A stretch of DNA of 18,678 bases, taken from NCBI GenBank assembly GCA_024699005.1, contig JAILQN010000024.1:1-18678 (forward strand), written 5' to 3'. Both the position numbers and the translations under genes were made by a program. Of this stretch, positions 1 to 7,458 are shown one piece after another. Position 1 is the first letter of the stretch. The number at the start of each line of letters is the position of its first letter. The notes beneath the pieces were generated by a model. That model did no database searches. It was not told the origin of the DNA and saw only the letters and a list, made by a program, of their open reading frames with translations. The DNA is from Clostridia bacterium (lineage in GTDB: Bacteria; Bacillota_A; Clostridia; Oscillospirales; Acutalibacteraceae).

Positions 1-1365
1 GTCGCCCTCATAGTCCAGCTTCTCGCCCGCAGGAGCGTAAGTGGTGCCGAGGGTCGTGGAGTCGATATCGATTATGGAGTCGGAATTCGCGCCGGCGTTG
101 GAAGCGACTATGCCGAGGAACGCGTAATCGCCGCTGGTGTACTTCCTGTCGTAACCTGCCACGGAGTAGACCTCCACGCCGTAGCCGGAAACAGCCGCCT
201 GCAGATTGTCTTTCAGATTGAGACGGCAGGTCTGGAAGCGGTCGGTACGGGCGCGCATGACGGCGGTATCTTCCGTACTGAAGTACCTGTCGGCGAGCTC
301 CTCATATCTGTCTGACGGCACGGTCGCCCAGAACTGCGCGTCGTAGAGCAGCAGATTCTCGAGTATGCCGTCAAACGCCGCTGTGAGTATGGTATAGATC
401 GTGTCCTTGGGGAATATCCGCAGAGCAACGTTTATCGCGTGACCGATCCACGCGTCGTTATTCTCGGCTTCCATTATAAGCGGCACGTACTCGCCGTAAA
501 GGAACTCATCCTCAAGATTCCAGCTGCGGGCGTAGAAATCCGCGATGATGTCCGAACCGTCCAACGCGGCGACGATGTTGATTATCTTATCGATGTCGGA
601 ATAGTCCCCGCCGTCCTCCCGCACAAGGTCGAGATAGCCGGACAGGATCGAACCGCCCATGGAAATGGCGATAAGATTGACTTTCGCGCAGCCGGTCTGC
701 TCCTTGACAAGGGCGATGAAGTCCCTGAGCCCCGCGGCGGATTCCATCGGGTCGCCGATGAGCGGGAAGGTGTAGAGATAGGTATATTTTTCGCCGTCGA
801 CGCCGTATTTCGCCTCTATCGCGTCGATCACCGACCACATGGGCAGACGGCGGTAAAAATAATCTTTATCGTCCTGACTGTATTCCGAAAGGGGATAGGG
901 GAAAGTGTCAAGCACGAGGTTGTTGACCGCCTTGCCGGTCTTGTCCGTGCGCTGGATCGAGAACAGATCGTCCACTACGGCCCTTACTCTTTCCGCAAGC
1001 TTTGAATTGGTGTGCTGAAGGAAAAGGGAAGAGAGCAGCGGCCATAAAAGCTGTTTGAGCAGCTTGGGGACCAGATCGGTATCGTCTATGATCAGAAGCC
1101 CGCCGGAAAGCTCGCCCCCGTCGCCTTTGAGAATCGGGTTGCCGTCCGCGTCGCAGTAAGTCGCGTTGGACTGGCTGATACCCGGCAGGATTATATTCGC
1201 GCTGATTTCGTCTGACGCGGTGGCCAGCTTCGCCGCGGCCTTTGCGTCGGCAGCCGTGATGATATTCGTATCGTCGGTTTTGGCAAACGCGCAGACAGAA
1301 AATGCGGACATGAGCATGACAAGCGAAAGAAGGACTGCCGTGATCTTTTTGGTATGGGAGTACAT
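1..1365 (-). CDS. Secreted alpha/beta hydrolase (lipase-like), 3' part outside window
   Basis: The reading frame is open for 455 codons from the ATG at 1365 to the window edge, so the C-terminus is missing. The start is set by AAGGTGAT just upstream. Residues 1-28 form a typical signal peptide: KK at 6-7, a hydrophobic core, and likely cleavage after the AFA at 26-28. The mature protein is therefore exported. Around residue 235 the sequence NLIAISMGGS has the nucleophile-elbow pattern of alpha/beta hydrolases, with Ser235 as likely nucleophile. It is followed by a helix and a second strand (IDKIINIVAALDGSD), as in lipase or acylhydrolase folds. The general-acid Asp and the His of the triad were not assigned and may lie beyond the edge. 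The substrate is unknown; an extracellular lipid or ester is a guess. It has its own promoter and is divergent from the MFS gene. Confidence 0.8.
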   Translation of the reverse strand, partial: MYSHTKKITAVLLSLVMLMSAFSVCAFAKTDDTNIITAADAKAAAKLATASDEISANIILPGISQSNATYCDADGNPILKGDGGELSGGLLIIDDTDLVPKLLKQLLWPLLSSLFLQHTNSKLAERVRAVVDDLFSIQRTDKTGKAVNNLVLDTFPYPLSEYSQDDKDYFYRRLPMWSVIDAIEAKYGVDGEKYTYLYTFPLIGDPMESAAGLRDFIALVKEQTGCAKVNLIAISMGGSILSGYLDLVREDGGDYSDIDKIINIVAALDGSDIIADFYARSWNLEDEFLYGEYVPLIMEAENNDAWIGHAINVALRIFPKDTIYTILTAAFDGILENLLLYDAQFWATVPSDRYEELADRYFSTEDTAVMRARTDRFQTCRLNLKDNLQAAVSGYGVEVYSVAGYDRKYTSGDYAFLGIVASNAGANSDSIIDIDSTTLGTTYAPAGEKLDYEGD

Positions 1366-1462
1366 ATAATCACCTTTTCTGTTTTATTTCCGACGCGGGT
1401 TCGCTCAACGGTGTATCCCGGCACGTTGTTGAAGTCTGCATCGGTTATAATATATTTTTTTC

Positions 1463-1491
1463 ATAATATCACTTTCTTTTATGAATTTCAA
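1463..1491 (-). promoter_or_regulatory. Sigma-A-type promoter of the secreted hydrolase gene
   Basis: On the minus strand the -35 hexamer TTGAAA (plus-strand 1486-1491) and the -10 hexamer TATTAT (1463-1468) are separated by exactly 17 bp. Transcription would start near 1456 and give a leader of about 90 nt before the ATG at 1365. An ATG that opens a 19-codon ORF overlaps the -10 and is therefore unlikely to be translated from this promoter. Confidence 0.65.
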
Positions 1492-1502
1492 CTTGTTTTT
1501 GC

Positions 1503-1531
1503 TTGACTTAATGGCGTTATTCGGGTATAAG
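1503..1531 (+). promoter_or_regulatory. Sigma-A-type promoter of the MFS gene
   Basis: TTGACT (1503-1508) and TATAAG (1526-1531) are separated by 17 bp. The predicted transcription start, near 1538, falls only 2-3 nt before the ATG at 1541. A second candidate is the perfect TATAAT at 1446-1451, which has no good -35 at normal spacing but would leave a leader of about 80 nt. The two divergent promoters here lie about 12 bp apart. Confidence 0.5.
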
Positions 1532-1540
1532 TCAGGTGTT

Positions 1541-2728
1541 ATGGATAATAAAGCACCGGTACCTGCCGTCTGGGCGAGATTCCTGCTTGTCTGGGCGTGC
1601 TTTTCTGTCTTCACTTCATTCACCAATACGTTTATAAGCACATACCTCATCCGCGCTACCGGAGCCGACGGCGCGGTGATGATTTTCAATATGATCCTGG
1701 GGGGAGTCCAGCCCTTCGCCATGGTCGCCGCCGTGTGGACGACCCGCAGGCTCTCCGCTCTTATCTCGCAGAGGGCCGGGCTCTGCCTTTACGCCGTCGC
1801 TTTTCTGTTTCTGTGTATCCTGAGCGAAGGCGCAGCGCCTTATTCCGGTGCGGTCGGGATCGTTCTGTCCGTTGCGAACGGCTTTTTCTACGTGCCTTTT
1901 GCGCTCCAGCTGCTCTCTTACACCCGGGACAATAACCGCGACAGGTGTTACGGCCTGCAGAACGCCATAAGCGGGGCTTCAGCCGTCGCCGTGCCCGCGC
2001 TCTCCGGCGCTCTCATCTCCGCCTTCGGCAGTTTTGAGGGTTATCGGGTGCTGTTCGCCGCGGGGCTTTGCCTGTCGGCTTTAAGCGTCGCGCTGAGCTT
2101 CCGTCTTTCCCCGGTCGTCCTGTCTTCAAAATCTCCGGAATTAAAAAAAGTCACCGTCAGGATGATCAGGTCCGTTCCGGTCAGGGCGTCGCTCTGGGCG
2201 ACCGTCGCCACGGGCTTTTTCAACGGAACGCTCGACTTCTTCCTCAACGCCCTTATTTATTCGCGGTCCGGCGACGAGCGTCTGGTGGGGTTCGCCGCCT
2301 CCGCCGCAGGCGCGGCGTACGTCGCGGCGTCGCTTCTGTATTCGCGTTTCGCTACGGTAAAAAGACGGCGTATATTTGCCGCCGCGGCGATAACGGCGGC
2401 TATACTCGCGGCAGTCTCGATGCTTTTTACAAAGAGCGCGGCGGCGATATTCGCGTTTCAGATAATCATGAAAGCGGCGTCCGCGTTTTTCCTTACCCCG
2501 CCTCTGAACGACTATTTCGGCGCCGTCGGCAGAGACCCTTTCCTCAAAGACTTCGGCGGCGAGGTACATACCGTACATGAGTTTCCTTACGCCCTCGGCA
2601 GAGTCGCGGGCATACTTATGACGATGGCGTTTATGAATTCCGCCGGCGGCGAAGCCCCTGCTGTCATGATAATCCTGGTCATACAGATAATCCCCGTGCT
2701 GCTGATGAAGAGGATGGAGAGGGAATGA
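1541..2728 (+). CDS. Major facilitator superfamily (MFS) transporter
   Basis: This is a 395-residue, strongly hydrophobic protein with about 12 predicted membrane segments in two halves. The halves are separated by a charged central loop near residues 190-205 (KSPELKKVTVRMIRS). The length and the two-half layout are typical of MFS carriers driven by ion gradients. Segment motifs such as GLQNAISGASAVAVPALSG followed by FGSFEGYRVLF are also MFS-like. The substrate cannot be told. The frame is open from an earlier ATG at 1481, but that codon lies inside the minus-strand hydrolase promoter and has no ribosome binding site, so the start is placed at 1541. Even there only AGGTG, 2 nt upstream, is available, so leaderless translation is possible. 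The manA promoter follows immediately, so this gene is probably monocistronic. Confidence 0.78.
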   Translation: MDNKAPVPAVWARFLLVWACFSVFTSFTNTFISTYLIRATGADGAVMIFNMILGGVQPFAMVAAVWTTRRLSALISQRAGLCLYAVAFLFLCILSEGAAPYSGAVGIVLSVANGFFYVPFALQLLSYTRDNNRDRCYGLQNAISGASAVAVPALSGALISAFGSFEGYRVLFAAGLCLSALSVALSFRLSPVVLSSKSPELKKVTVRMIRSVPVRASLWATVATGFFNGTLDFFLNALIYSRSGDERLVGFAASAAGAAYVAASLLYSRFATVKRRRIFAAAAITAAILAAVSMLFTKSAAAIFAFQIIMKAASAFFLTPPLNDYFGAVGRDPFLKDFGGEVHTVHEFPYALGRVAGILMTMAFMNSAGGEAPAVMIILVIQIIPVLLMKRMERE

Positions 2729-2735
2729 ATTTGTG

Positions 2736-2764
2736 TTGACATGACGCGCGAAAAAGCGTATAAT
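2736..2764 (+). promoter_or_regulatory. Consensus sigma-A promoter of manA
   Basis: TTGACA at 2736-2741 and TATAAT at 2759-2764 are separated by 17 bp, which matches the bacterial housekeeping consensus at all 12 positions with ideal spacing. It begins 8 bp after the MFS stop codon. Transcription would start near 2771, leaving a leader of about 25 nt. Such a promoter should be strong and largely constitutive unless a repressor acts on it. Confidence 0.85.
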
Positions 2765-2780
2765 TTCGCTACACTCATAT

Positions 2781-2800
2781 AAAGGAGTAATATGGTTTGA
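2781..2800 (+). promoter_or_regulatory. manA ribosome binding site with a two-codon ORF overlapping the TTG start
   Basis: AAAGGAG (2781-2787) is followed by ATG-GTT-TGA (2792-2800), whose stop overlaps the TTG start codon of manA (2797-2799). The ATG is 4 nt from the binding site and the TTG is 9 nt from it. The ATG is too close for efficient use but could compete for ribosomes, or could re-initiate on the overlapping TTG. Confidence 0.5.
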
Positions 2801-3765
2801 GTATTCTTTTTCTGAAACCCGCGCTTGTAAAAAAAGACGCCTGGGGCGGGCGCAGACTGATAGACGATTACGGTATGAAAACCGACCTGCCGAACGTCGG
2901 CGAGGCGTGGATGATGTCGTGCCATGAGGACGGAGAGTCCCACGTTATCGGCGGCGAGTACGACGGTTATACCCTGGAGAGGGCACTTGCGCATATGGAC
3001 GGAGATCCCGTAGGGCTGAAGGCGCGCGATTTTGAGGACTTTCCTCTGCTTATAAAGCTTATCGACGCCAGGGACGATCTTTCCGTACAGGTACACCCCG
3101 ACGACGAGTATGCCGAGGAACACGAGCGTGACAAACGCGGCAAGACGGAGTGCTGGTACATCCTGGACGCGGACGAGGGCGCCGAACTGATATACGGCTT
3201 CAGGCACGATATGACGAGCGACGAGTTCCGCCGTTCCATCGCGGACAATACCCTGCTGGAATACTGCAATCGCGTCAAAGTACATCCGGGAGATACCGCA
3301 TTTATTCCTTCAGGCACGCTGCACGCCATCGGGAAAGGGATCCTGCTCGCCGAGGTCCAGCAGAGCTGCAACACTACCTACCGCGTTTACGATTACGACC
3401 GTCTCGTGGACGGTGAGAAGCGCGAGCTGCACGTGGACAAGGCTGTCGACGTAACGAACTGCACGCCGCCCGAATACTCCCTGGAGCCCGAAGGCATGCC
3501 CGTTATGCATGACGGCTGGAAAAGCCTGCTTTTAAGAGAGTGCGATTACTTTATCATGAGCCTTGTCGAGGTTGACGGCATGTATGCCGACAGTGCTGAC
3601 GAGGATTCTTTCGTCTCGATAATCGTGCTTGAAGGAGATGGCGAGATCACCGGTTCCGACGGCGGCATCTTCTCCGTCAAAAAAGGCGACAGCATCTTCA
3701 TTCCGGCAAACGACGGGAATTTCTACGTTTCAGGCAAGGTGAAGCTGCTCGTCACTACGTTGTGA
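2797..3765 (+). CDS. manA: Mannose-6-phosphate isomerase, type I (class I PMI)
   Basis: This 322-residue cytosolic metalloenzyme interconverts mannose 6-phosphate and fructose 6-phosphate, linking mannose use or GDP-mannose supply to glycolysis. The N-terminus (ILFLKP, then DAWGG at 14-18) is typical of the short bacterial form. Predicted zinc ligands are Gln98 and His100 (QVHPDD), Glu117 (KTECW) and His175 (GTLHAIG), and Arg195 in TYRVYDYDR is the expected catalytic arginine. The C-terminal cupin barrel ends with a KKGDSIFIPA motif. The start is TTG at 2797, with AAAGGAG at 2781-2787 nine nt upstream. The nearer ATG at 2792 reads ATG-GTT-TGA and stops, with its TGA overlapping the TTG start. 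The gene stands alone behind its own promoter, with no mannose-specific neighbour. Confidence 0.93.
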   Translation: MSILFLKPALVKKDAWGGRRLIDDYGMKTDLPNVGEAWMMSCHEDGESHVIGGEYDGYTLERALAHMDGDPVGLKARDFEDFPLLIKLIDARDDLSVQVHPDDEYAEEHERDKRGKTECWYILDADEGAELIYGFRHDMTSDEFRRSIADNTLLEYCNRVKVHPGDTAFIPSGTLHAIGKGILLAEVQQSCNTTYRVYDYDRLVDGEKRELHVDKAVDVTNCTPPEYSLEPEGMPVMHDGWKSLLLRECDYFIMSLVEVDGMYADSADEDSFVSIIVLEGDGEITGSDGGIFSVKKGDSIFIPANDGNFYVSGKVKLLVTTL

Positions 3766-3796
3766 TCCTGATTTCTGCCTTCATCCGTATTTTTAC

Positions 3797-3860
3797 GGGT
3801 ATGAAACAGGTTGAAGCGAACAGCGAACAGCGAACAGTTCTGTCGTTTCACCCGTTTTTT
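3797..3860 (+). terminator. Possible intrinsic terminator of manA with repeats in its loop
   Basis: GGG-TGAAA-CAG (3797-3809, with a TA bulge) can pair with CTG-TTTCA-CCC (3840-3853, with a TCG bulge), giving about 11 bp. A run of six T follows at 3855-3860. The loop holds the AGCGAAC heptad array (3815-3837). The bulges make this a moderate candidate. A simpler hairpin at 3783-3800 (ATCCGTA with TACGGGT) lacks a T tract. Confidence 0.4.
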
Positions 3861-4045
3861 CAGAAAATATTACCGTGAATACGGCAGGCAACATTGGCAG
3901 CAGACGGATATTCTTTACAGTTTCTTTTGTATAACGATCTGTTCAATTATAAACTGTTCTTTTTTTCCCGCGCAGGGCTGACGTTTGCCGGAACACGACT
4001 TGCTGATCGTCCGGGCTGTTTGCTGTTCGCTGTTTGCTGTCCGCT
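3815..4045. repeat. Facing heptad-repeat arms in the manA / ABC-F gap
   Basis: The 322-bp gap between manA and the ABC-F gene holds no gene. Its left arm (3815-3837) is three exact AGCGAAC units. Its right arm (4015-4045) is GCTGTTT, GCTGTTC, GCTGTTT, GCTGTCC and a partial unit, the inverted complement of the left arm with mainly C-to-T type differences that become G-U pairs in RNA. The stretch between them (3838-4014) is AT-rich and shows only a weak promoter-like element (TTTTGT near 3925, TATAAA at 3948-3953). I see no ribosome binding site before the downstream start at 4088. Confidence 0.75.
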
Positions 4046-4087
4046 CGGATTACCGTATCCGGTTTTTTAATACGTTATATTTCTGTC

Positions 4088-5968
4088 ATGTCTATTCTCT
4101 CCGCATCCAATCTCACAATGAGCTTTCTCGATCGTGAACTGTTCGGGAAGGCTTCTTTCAGTGTGGAGAAACGGGACAGGGTGGGGCTTATCGGCGCGAA
4201 CGGCACCGGCAAAACGACTCTTTTCAGGCTGATCGCGGGGGAGCTGTCTCCCACCGACGGGACGGTCTCGGTTTCCGCAGGAGTAAAGATCGGCGTGGTG
4301 GAACAGCACGCCTGCCGGGATATGAACAGGACCGCTTACGGGGAAATGCTTACGGTCTTTTCCGGCCTTATGCGGGACGAAAAACGGCTCGAGGAGCTGC
4401 GGCTCCTGATAGACGCTGGCGAGGACGCGGAAAGACACATCCATGAGCACGCCGAGCTGACGGAAGCTTTCACGGCAAACGGAGGGCTTTACTACAGGTC
4501 CCGCGCCGCGTCTATGCTGTCGGGTCTCGGGTTTACGGAAGAAGAGAAGGATCTGAAGGTATCGGCCCTGAGCGGCGGTCAGAGGACGAAGATCGCCCTG
4601 GGCAAGCTTCTGCTCTCCGATTCCGATCTTATCCTTCTGGACGAGCCCACCAATCATCTTGATATTTCCGCCACCGAATGGCTGGAGGACTTTCTGCAGA
4701 AATACACCGGCGCGGCGATAATAATCTCCCACGACCGGTATTTTCTGGACCGGGTCACGAACAAAACCATGGAGATCGCCGGCGGCAGGATCCGTATGAC
4801 GAGGGGCCCGTACTCGGAGTATAAAAGACTGCGCGAGGAGCAGCGGGAATACGAGATCAAGGTCTATGAAGCGCAGAAGGAGGAAATCGAAAGGATAGAG
4901 GGCATCATCGCCCAGCAAAAACGGTTCAACCGGGAACGCAACTATATTACCATTGCTTCAAAACAGAAAGAGATAGACCGTATCAGGGAAAAAATGGTGA
5001 AACCCGATGCCGATCTGCGTCCCGTGAAGCTGAGCTTCAGAAGCGGCGCCGAGAGCGGGAACGACGTGTTGTTCGTCAGAAACATGAGCAAGTCCTACGG
5101 CGAGCGGACGCTGTTTGAAAACGCGGATTTCAACGTGTACAAGGGCGACAGGATATTCCTTATCGGCGCGAACGGCTGCGGAAAATCAACGCTTCTGAAA
5201 TGCATTATCGGCAGGGAGCATCCCGACTCCGGCTACTGCCGGTTCGGCGCGAATCTGCGGCTCGGGTATTTCGATCAGACCCAGGCGGGGCTGGATTCCG
5301 AAAAAACCGTTTTAGAGGAGCTTTACGACAAATTCCCGGCGCTTACCATATCCGAACTTCGCGGGATCCTGGGTTCATTTGGCTTCGGGGGCGACGACAG
5401 GGATAAGATCATGCGCGAGCTCTCCGGCGGCGAGAGGGCGAGGATAGCCCTTCTGGAGCTGAGCATGCGTCAGCCGAATTTTCTTATACTGGACGAGCCT
5501 ACGAACCATCTGGACATCCCCTCCCGGGAGGCGCTGGAAAACGCTCTCGCGTCTTACGACGGCACCATGCTCTGCGTGTCGCACGACAGATATCTTATAA
5601 ATAAACTCGCGACCGCACTTCTTATACTGAAAGACGGCGAGCTCATAAAATTCGACGGCGCCTACGACGATTACGTTTCCTCTCTGCGTCCCGTCGCTCC
5701 CGCGGAAAAGAAGGAGAAGGAACCGAACGAATATCAGCTCCGTAAGATGAGGGAATCAGCCGAGAGAAAGCGGCAGACGAGGATACGCCGGCTTGAAGAG
5801 CAGATCGCTCTGCTGGATGAGGAGCGCGGAGATATCGAGACACAGCTTCAATCGGAAGAGGTCATGAGTGATTACGTCAGGGTCGCGGAGCTTTCTGCCA
5901 GACTGGAGGAGATCGATTCGGAGCAGGAGTCGCTTATGGAAGAATGGGAGAGCCTGTTCGAAGTATGA
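4088..5968 (+). CDS. ABC-F family ATPase (YdiF/Uup-like ribosome-associated factor)
   Basis: This 626-residue protein has two ABC ATPase domains and no membrane segments, the ABC-F layout. The family binds the ribosomal E site and acts in translation, and some members protect against antibiotics. Domain 1 has Walker A GANGTGKTT at 36-44, signature LSGGQ at 161-165 and Walker B LLDEPTNHLD ending at 192. Domain 2 has GANGCGKST at 360-368, LSGGE at 445-449 and LDEPTNHLD ending at 476, with likely catalytic Glu186 and Glu470. The charged helical linker between the domains (about 245-305) is the ribosome-probing arm. A coiled-coil C-terminal domain (about 560-626) resembles YdiF and Uup rather than EttA. 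The frame opens earlier at TTG 4034, but ATG 4088 starts the conserved MSILSASNL. No clear ribosome binding site precedes it. Its stop codon lies in a heptad repeat. Confidence 0.92.
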   Translation: MSILSASNLTMSFLDRELFGKASFSVEKRDRVGLIGANGTGKTTLFRLIAGELSPTDGTVSVSAGVKIGVVEQHACRDMNRTAYGEMLTVFSGLMRDEKRLEELRLLIDAGEDAERHIHEHAELTEAFTANGGLYYRSRAASMLSGLGFTEEEKDLKVSALSGGQRTKIALGKLLLSDSDLILLDEPTNHLDISATEWLEDFLQKYTGAAIIISHDRYFLDRVTNKTMEIAGGRIRMTRGPYSEYKRLREEQREYEIKVYEAQKEEIERIEGIIAQQKRFNRERNYITIASKQKEIDRIREKMVKPDADLRPVKLSFRSGAESGNDVLFVRNMSKSYGERTLFENADFNVYKGDRIFLIGANGCGKSTLLKCIIGREHPDSGYCRFGANLRLGYFDQTQAGLDSEKTVLEELYDKFPALTISELRGILGSFGFGGDDRDKIMRELSGGERARIALLELSMRQPNFLILDEPTNHLDIPSREALENALASYDGTMLCVSHDRYLINKLATALLILKDGELIKFDGAYDDYVSSLRPVAPAEKKEKEPNEYQLRKMRESAERKRQTRIRRLEEQIALLDEERGDIETQLQSEEVMSDYVRVAELSARLEEIDSEQESLMEEWESLFEV

Positions 5969-5987
5969 AGTATGAAGGATGCAGTAT
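5960..5987. repeat. Single heptad-repeat arm over the ABC-F stop codon
   Basis: Four 7-bp units in register: GAAGTAT, GAAGTAT, GAAGGAT and GCAGTAT. The first two are identical, and the ABC-F stop codon TGA (5966-5968) spans their junction. I found no complementary arm in the following 450 bp. The unit is the same heptamer (AGTATGA in another phase) that forms both arms of the argF-carA gap some 6 kb away. Confidence 0.8.
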
Positions 5988-6076
5988 GAAGCGCTCAGAG
6001 AACTGAATTCGGTAAGAACTGATTCCGGCTGAGGGGCAAAAGTTTCGCATAATATCCGCATAAATATATGGAATAT

Positions 6077-6090
6077 GCAATTTTTATTCA
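6077..6090. promoter_or_regulatory. Predicted ARG box 1 (ArgR/AhrC operator)
   Basis: GCAATTTTTATTCA matches the ARG box core TGAATwwwwATTCA at 12 of 14 positions, with one perfect half-site (ATTCA). It lies about 340 bp before argC and exactly 100 bp upstream of box 2, which would allow DNA looping by the hexameric arginine repressor. Regulation by arginine is inferred; the argR gene is not in the window. Confidence 0.55.
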
Positions 6091-6176
6091 AAGAGGACGT
6101 TCGTGATACAGACGAATTGTGCAATTATCTATATTTTATGGGGAATTCCGTAATGAATTTTGCAAGAATACGAAAA

Positions 6177-6190
6177 TGCATAAATATTCA
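6177..6190. promoter_or_regulatory. Predicted ARG box 2 (ArgR/AhrC operator)
   Basis: TGCATAAATATTCA matches TGAATwwwwATTCA at 13 of 14 positions; the only mismatch is C for A at the third base. It sits directly upstream of the TTGACA at 6199, so bound repressor would contact or mask the argC promoter. This is the best regulatory-site match in the window and fits repression of the whole arginine cluster when arginine is plentiful. Confidence 0.7.
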
Positions 6191-6198
6191 CAATTAGA

Positions 6199-6237
6199 TT
6201 GACATAAAAGTTCAAAAGAGTTAAACTCGCATATTAT
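6199..6237 (+). promoter_or_regulatory. Candidate promoter of the arg operon
   Basis: A perfect -35 TTGACA (6199-6204) is followed after 17 bp by TAAACT (6222-6227, 4 of 6 matches). A better -10-like TATTAT lies at 6232-6237, but its spacing to that -35 is 27 bp. The choice of -10 is open. A TTGACA at 6305 has no matching -10. Confidence 0.4.
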
Positions 6238-6414
6238 AGCATTCCAGACTGATTTTTATGCAATTTTTGCTTAGCACAAACTTCCGATTGCTGCGTTAAG
6301 CCGCTTGACAATACAAAGAGCCTTTCAAGGAGAAAAGCGCAAAAACAGCCGAAAGGAACGAAAAAGAGGTCGTATCAAAATCAGTCGGGAATGCTACGGA
6401 GGAAATGTATAATT

Positions 6415-7350
6415 ATGAAAAAGGTATTCATCGACGGCGGTTCCGGCACAACGGGGCTCAGGCTGCGCGGCAGGCTGAGCGAACGTAAGGATATAGAGCT
6501 TGTCGTTGCTCCGGAGGACGCCCGCCGCTCAAAGGAAGTCAGGCGGGAGCTTATAAACGGCTCCGACATAGCCTTTCTGTGTCTGCCGGACGACGCCGCG
6601 AGGGAGTCCGTCGCCATGTGCGTGAACCCCGATACCGTGATCATAGATACTTCCACGGCGCACCGGACGGCGGAGGGCTGGGCGTACGGTTTCGCCGAGC
6701 TGTCGCCGGCTTTCCGGCAGAACATCGCAGAAAGCAAACGTATCGCCGTGCCGGGCTGCCATGCGAGCGGTTTTATCTCGATCGTTTATCCGCTTGTGAC
6801 CGCCGGTATACTGCCGCCGGATTATCCGGTAGTATGCTACTCGCTCACGGGCTACAGCGGCGGCGGCAAAAAGATGATCGCCGATTACGAGAACGATTAC
6901 GCAGAAGGGCTGTCCGCTCCCGGACAGTACGGTATATTGCAGAACCACAAGCACCTGCCCGAGATGCAGGCGGTCACGGGGATCTCCTGTCCGCCGGTCT
7001 TTACGCCGATAGTCGCAGATTACTACAGCGGCATGGCGACGAGCGTTAATCTTCGCGCCGATCTGCTGCCGGGTAAACAGACTCCGCAGACTGTGTATGA
7101 GGCGCTTTATTCTCATTACGCTTCTTCAAAGCTCGTTTACGCATATCTGTTCACCGCCGACAACGCCCGAACGATATACGCGGACGAAATGGCGGGCAAG
7201 GACAGCATGCGGATATTCGTGTCCGGGAACGACGAGAGGATATTCATCACAAGCGTGTTCGACAATCTGGGCAAAGGGGCTTCCGGCGCGGCGATACAGT
7301 GTATGAATATTTCGATGGGTGTTGATGAAACGACGGGATTGGTTGTGTAA
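6415..7350 (+). CDS. argC: N-acetyl-gamma-glutamyl-phosphate reductase, type 2
   Basis: This 311-residue cytosolic enzyme reduces N-acetylglutamyl phosphate to the semialdehyde with NADPH, the third step from glutamate to ornithine. The Rossmann motif GGSGTTGLRL lies at 8-17. The catalytic cysteine is Cys115 in VPGCHASGF, and NHKHLPEM (177-184) carries the conserved histidines near the active site. The length and the compact N-terminal domain identify the short type 2 form rather than the 340-residue type 1 enzyme. The frame opens at 6391, but ATG 6415 is preferred: GGAGGA (6398-6403) lies 11 nt upstream and the protein then begins MKKVFIDGG. It is the first gene of the arginine cluster, behind the ARG boxes. 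A 108-bp gap to argJ contains no clear signal. Confidence 0.95.
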   Translation: MKKVFIDGGSGTTGLRLRGRLSERKDIELVVAPEDARRSKEVRRELINGSDIAFLCLPDDAARESVAMCVNPDTVIIDTSTAHRTAEGWAYGFAELSPAFRQNIAESKRIAVPGCHASGFISIVYPLVTAGILPPDYPVVCYSLTGYSGGGKKMIADYENDYAEGLSAPGQYGILQNHKHLPEMQAVTGISCPPVFTPIVADYYSGMATSVNLRADLLPGKQTPQTVYEALYSHYASSKLVYAYLFTADNARTIYADEMAGKDSMRIFVSGNDERIFITSVFDNLGKGASGAAIQCMNISMGVDETTGLVV

Positions 7351-7458
7351 GCGGCAGCAGTTGACGGTTTTCCGTTCAATCGGAAGACAGTTTGATTAAT
7401 GTGTTAATTGCTGATTATTGGAATGAAGGTTCAGCTGATCAGAAGGAAGTGGAATAAT

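Larger units (their letters stand above)
5969..6414 (+). other. Non-coding control region upstream of argC
   Basis: This 446-bp stretch has no convincing gene and is visibly more AT-rich than its neighbours. It contains the end of the heptad arm, two ARG boxes, a promoter-like TTGACA, and a palindrome GAGTT-A-AACTC (6218-6228). A further weaker box-like sequence (TGATT, TTT, ATGCA at 6250-6262) is also present. The last 110 bp are purine-rich and lead into the argC ribosome binding site. No strong terminator for the ABC-F gene was seen. Confidence 0.6.

Noticed and set aside
439..1005. 188-codon plus-strand ORF
   Set aside because: It is antisense to the secreted hydrolase, whose frame has a signal peptide, nucleophile elbow and ribosome binding site.
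2587..3285. 232-codon minus-strand ORF opposite manA
   Set aside because: It is antisense to a well-conserved manA and resembles no known family; such ORFs are common shadows in GC-rich genes.
3815..4045. CRISPR array
   Set aside because: Units are 7 bp and directly adjacent, with no spacers, and no cas gene is present.
6103..6153. Leader peptide ORF (GTG start, 16 residues) with AGAGGA upstream, possible attenuator
   Set aside because: It has no arginine codons and lies upstream of the likely promoter at 6199, so it would not be on the arg transcript.
6153..6166. Third ARG box (TGAAT half-site after 6150)
   Set aside because: Only one half-site matches; about 9 of 14 positions agree.
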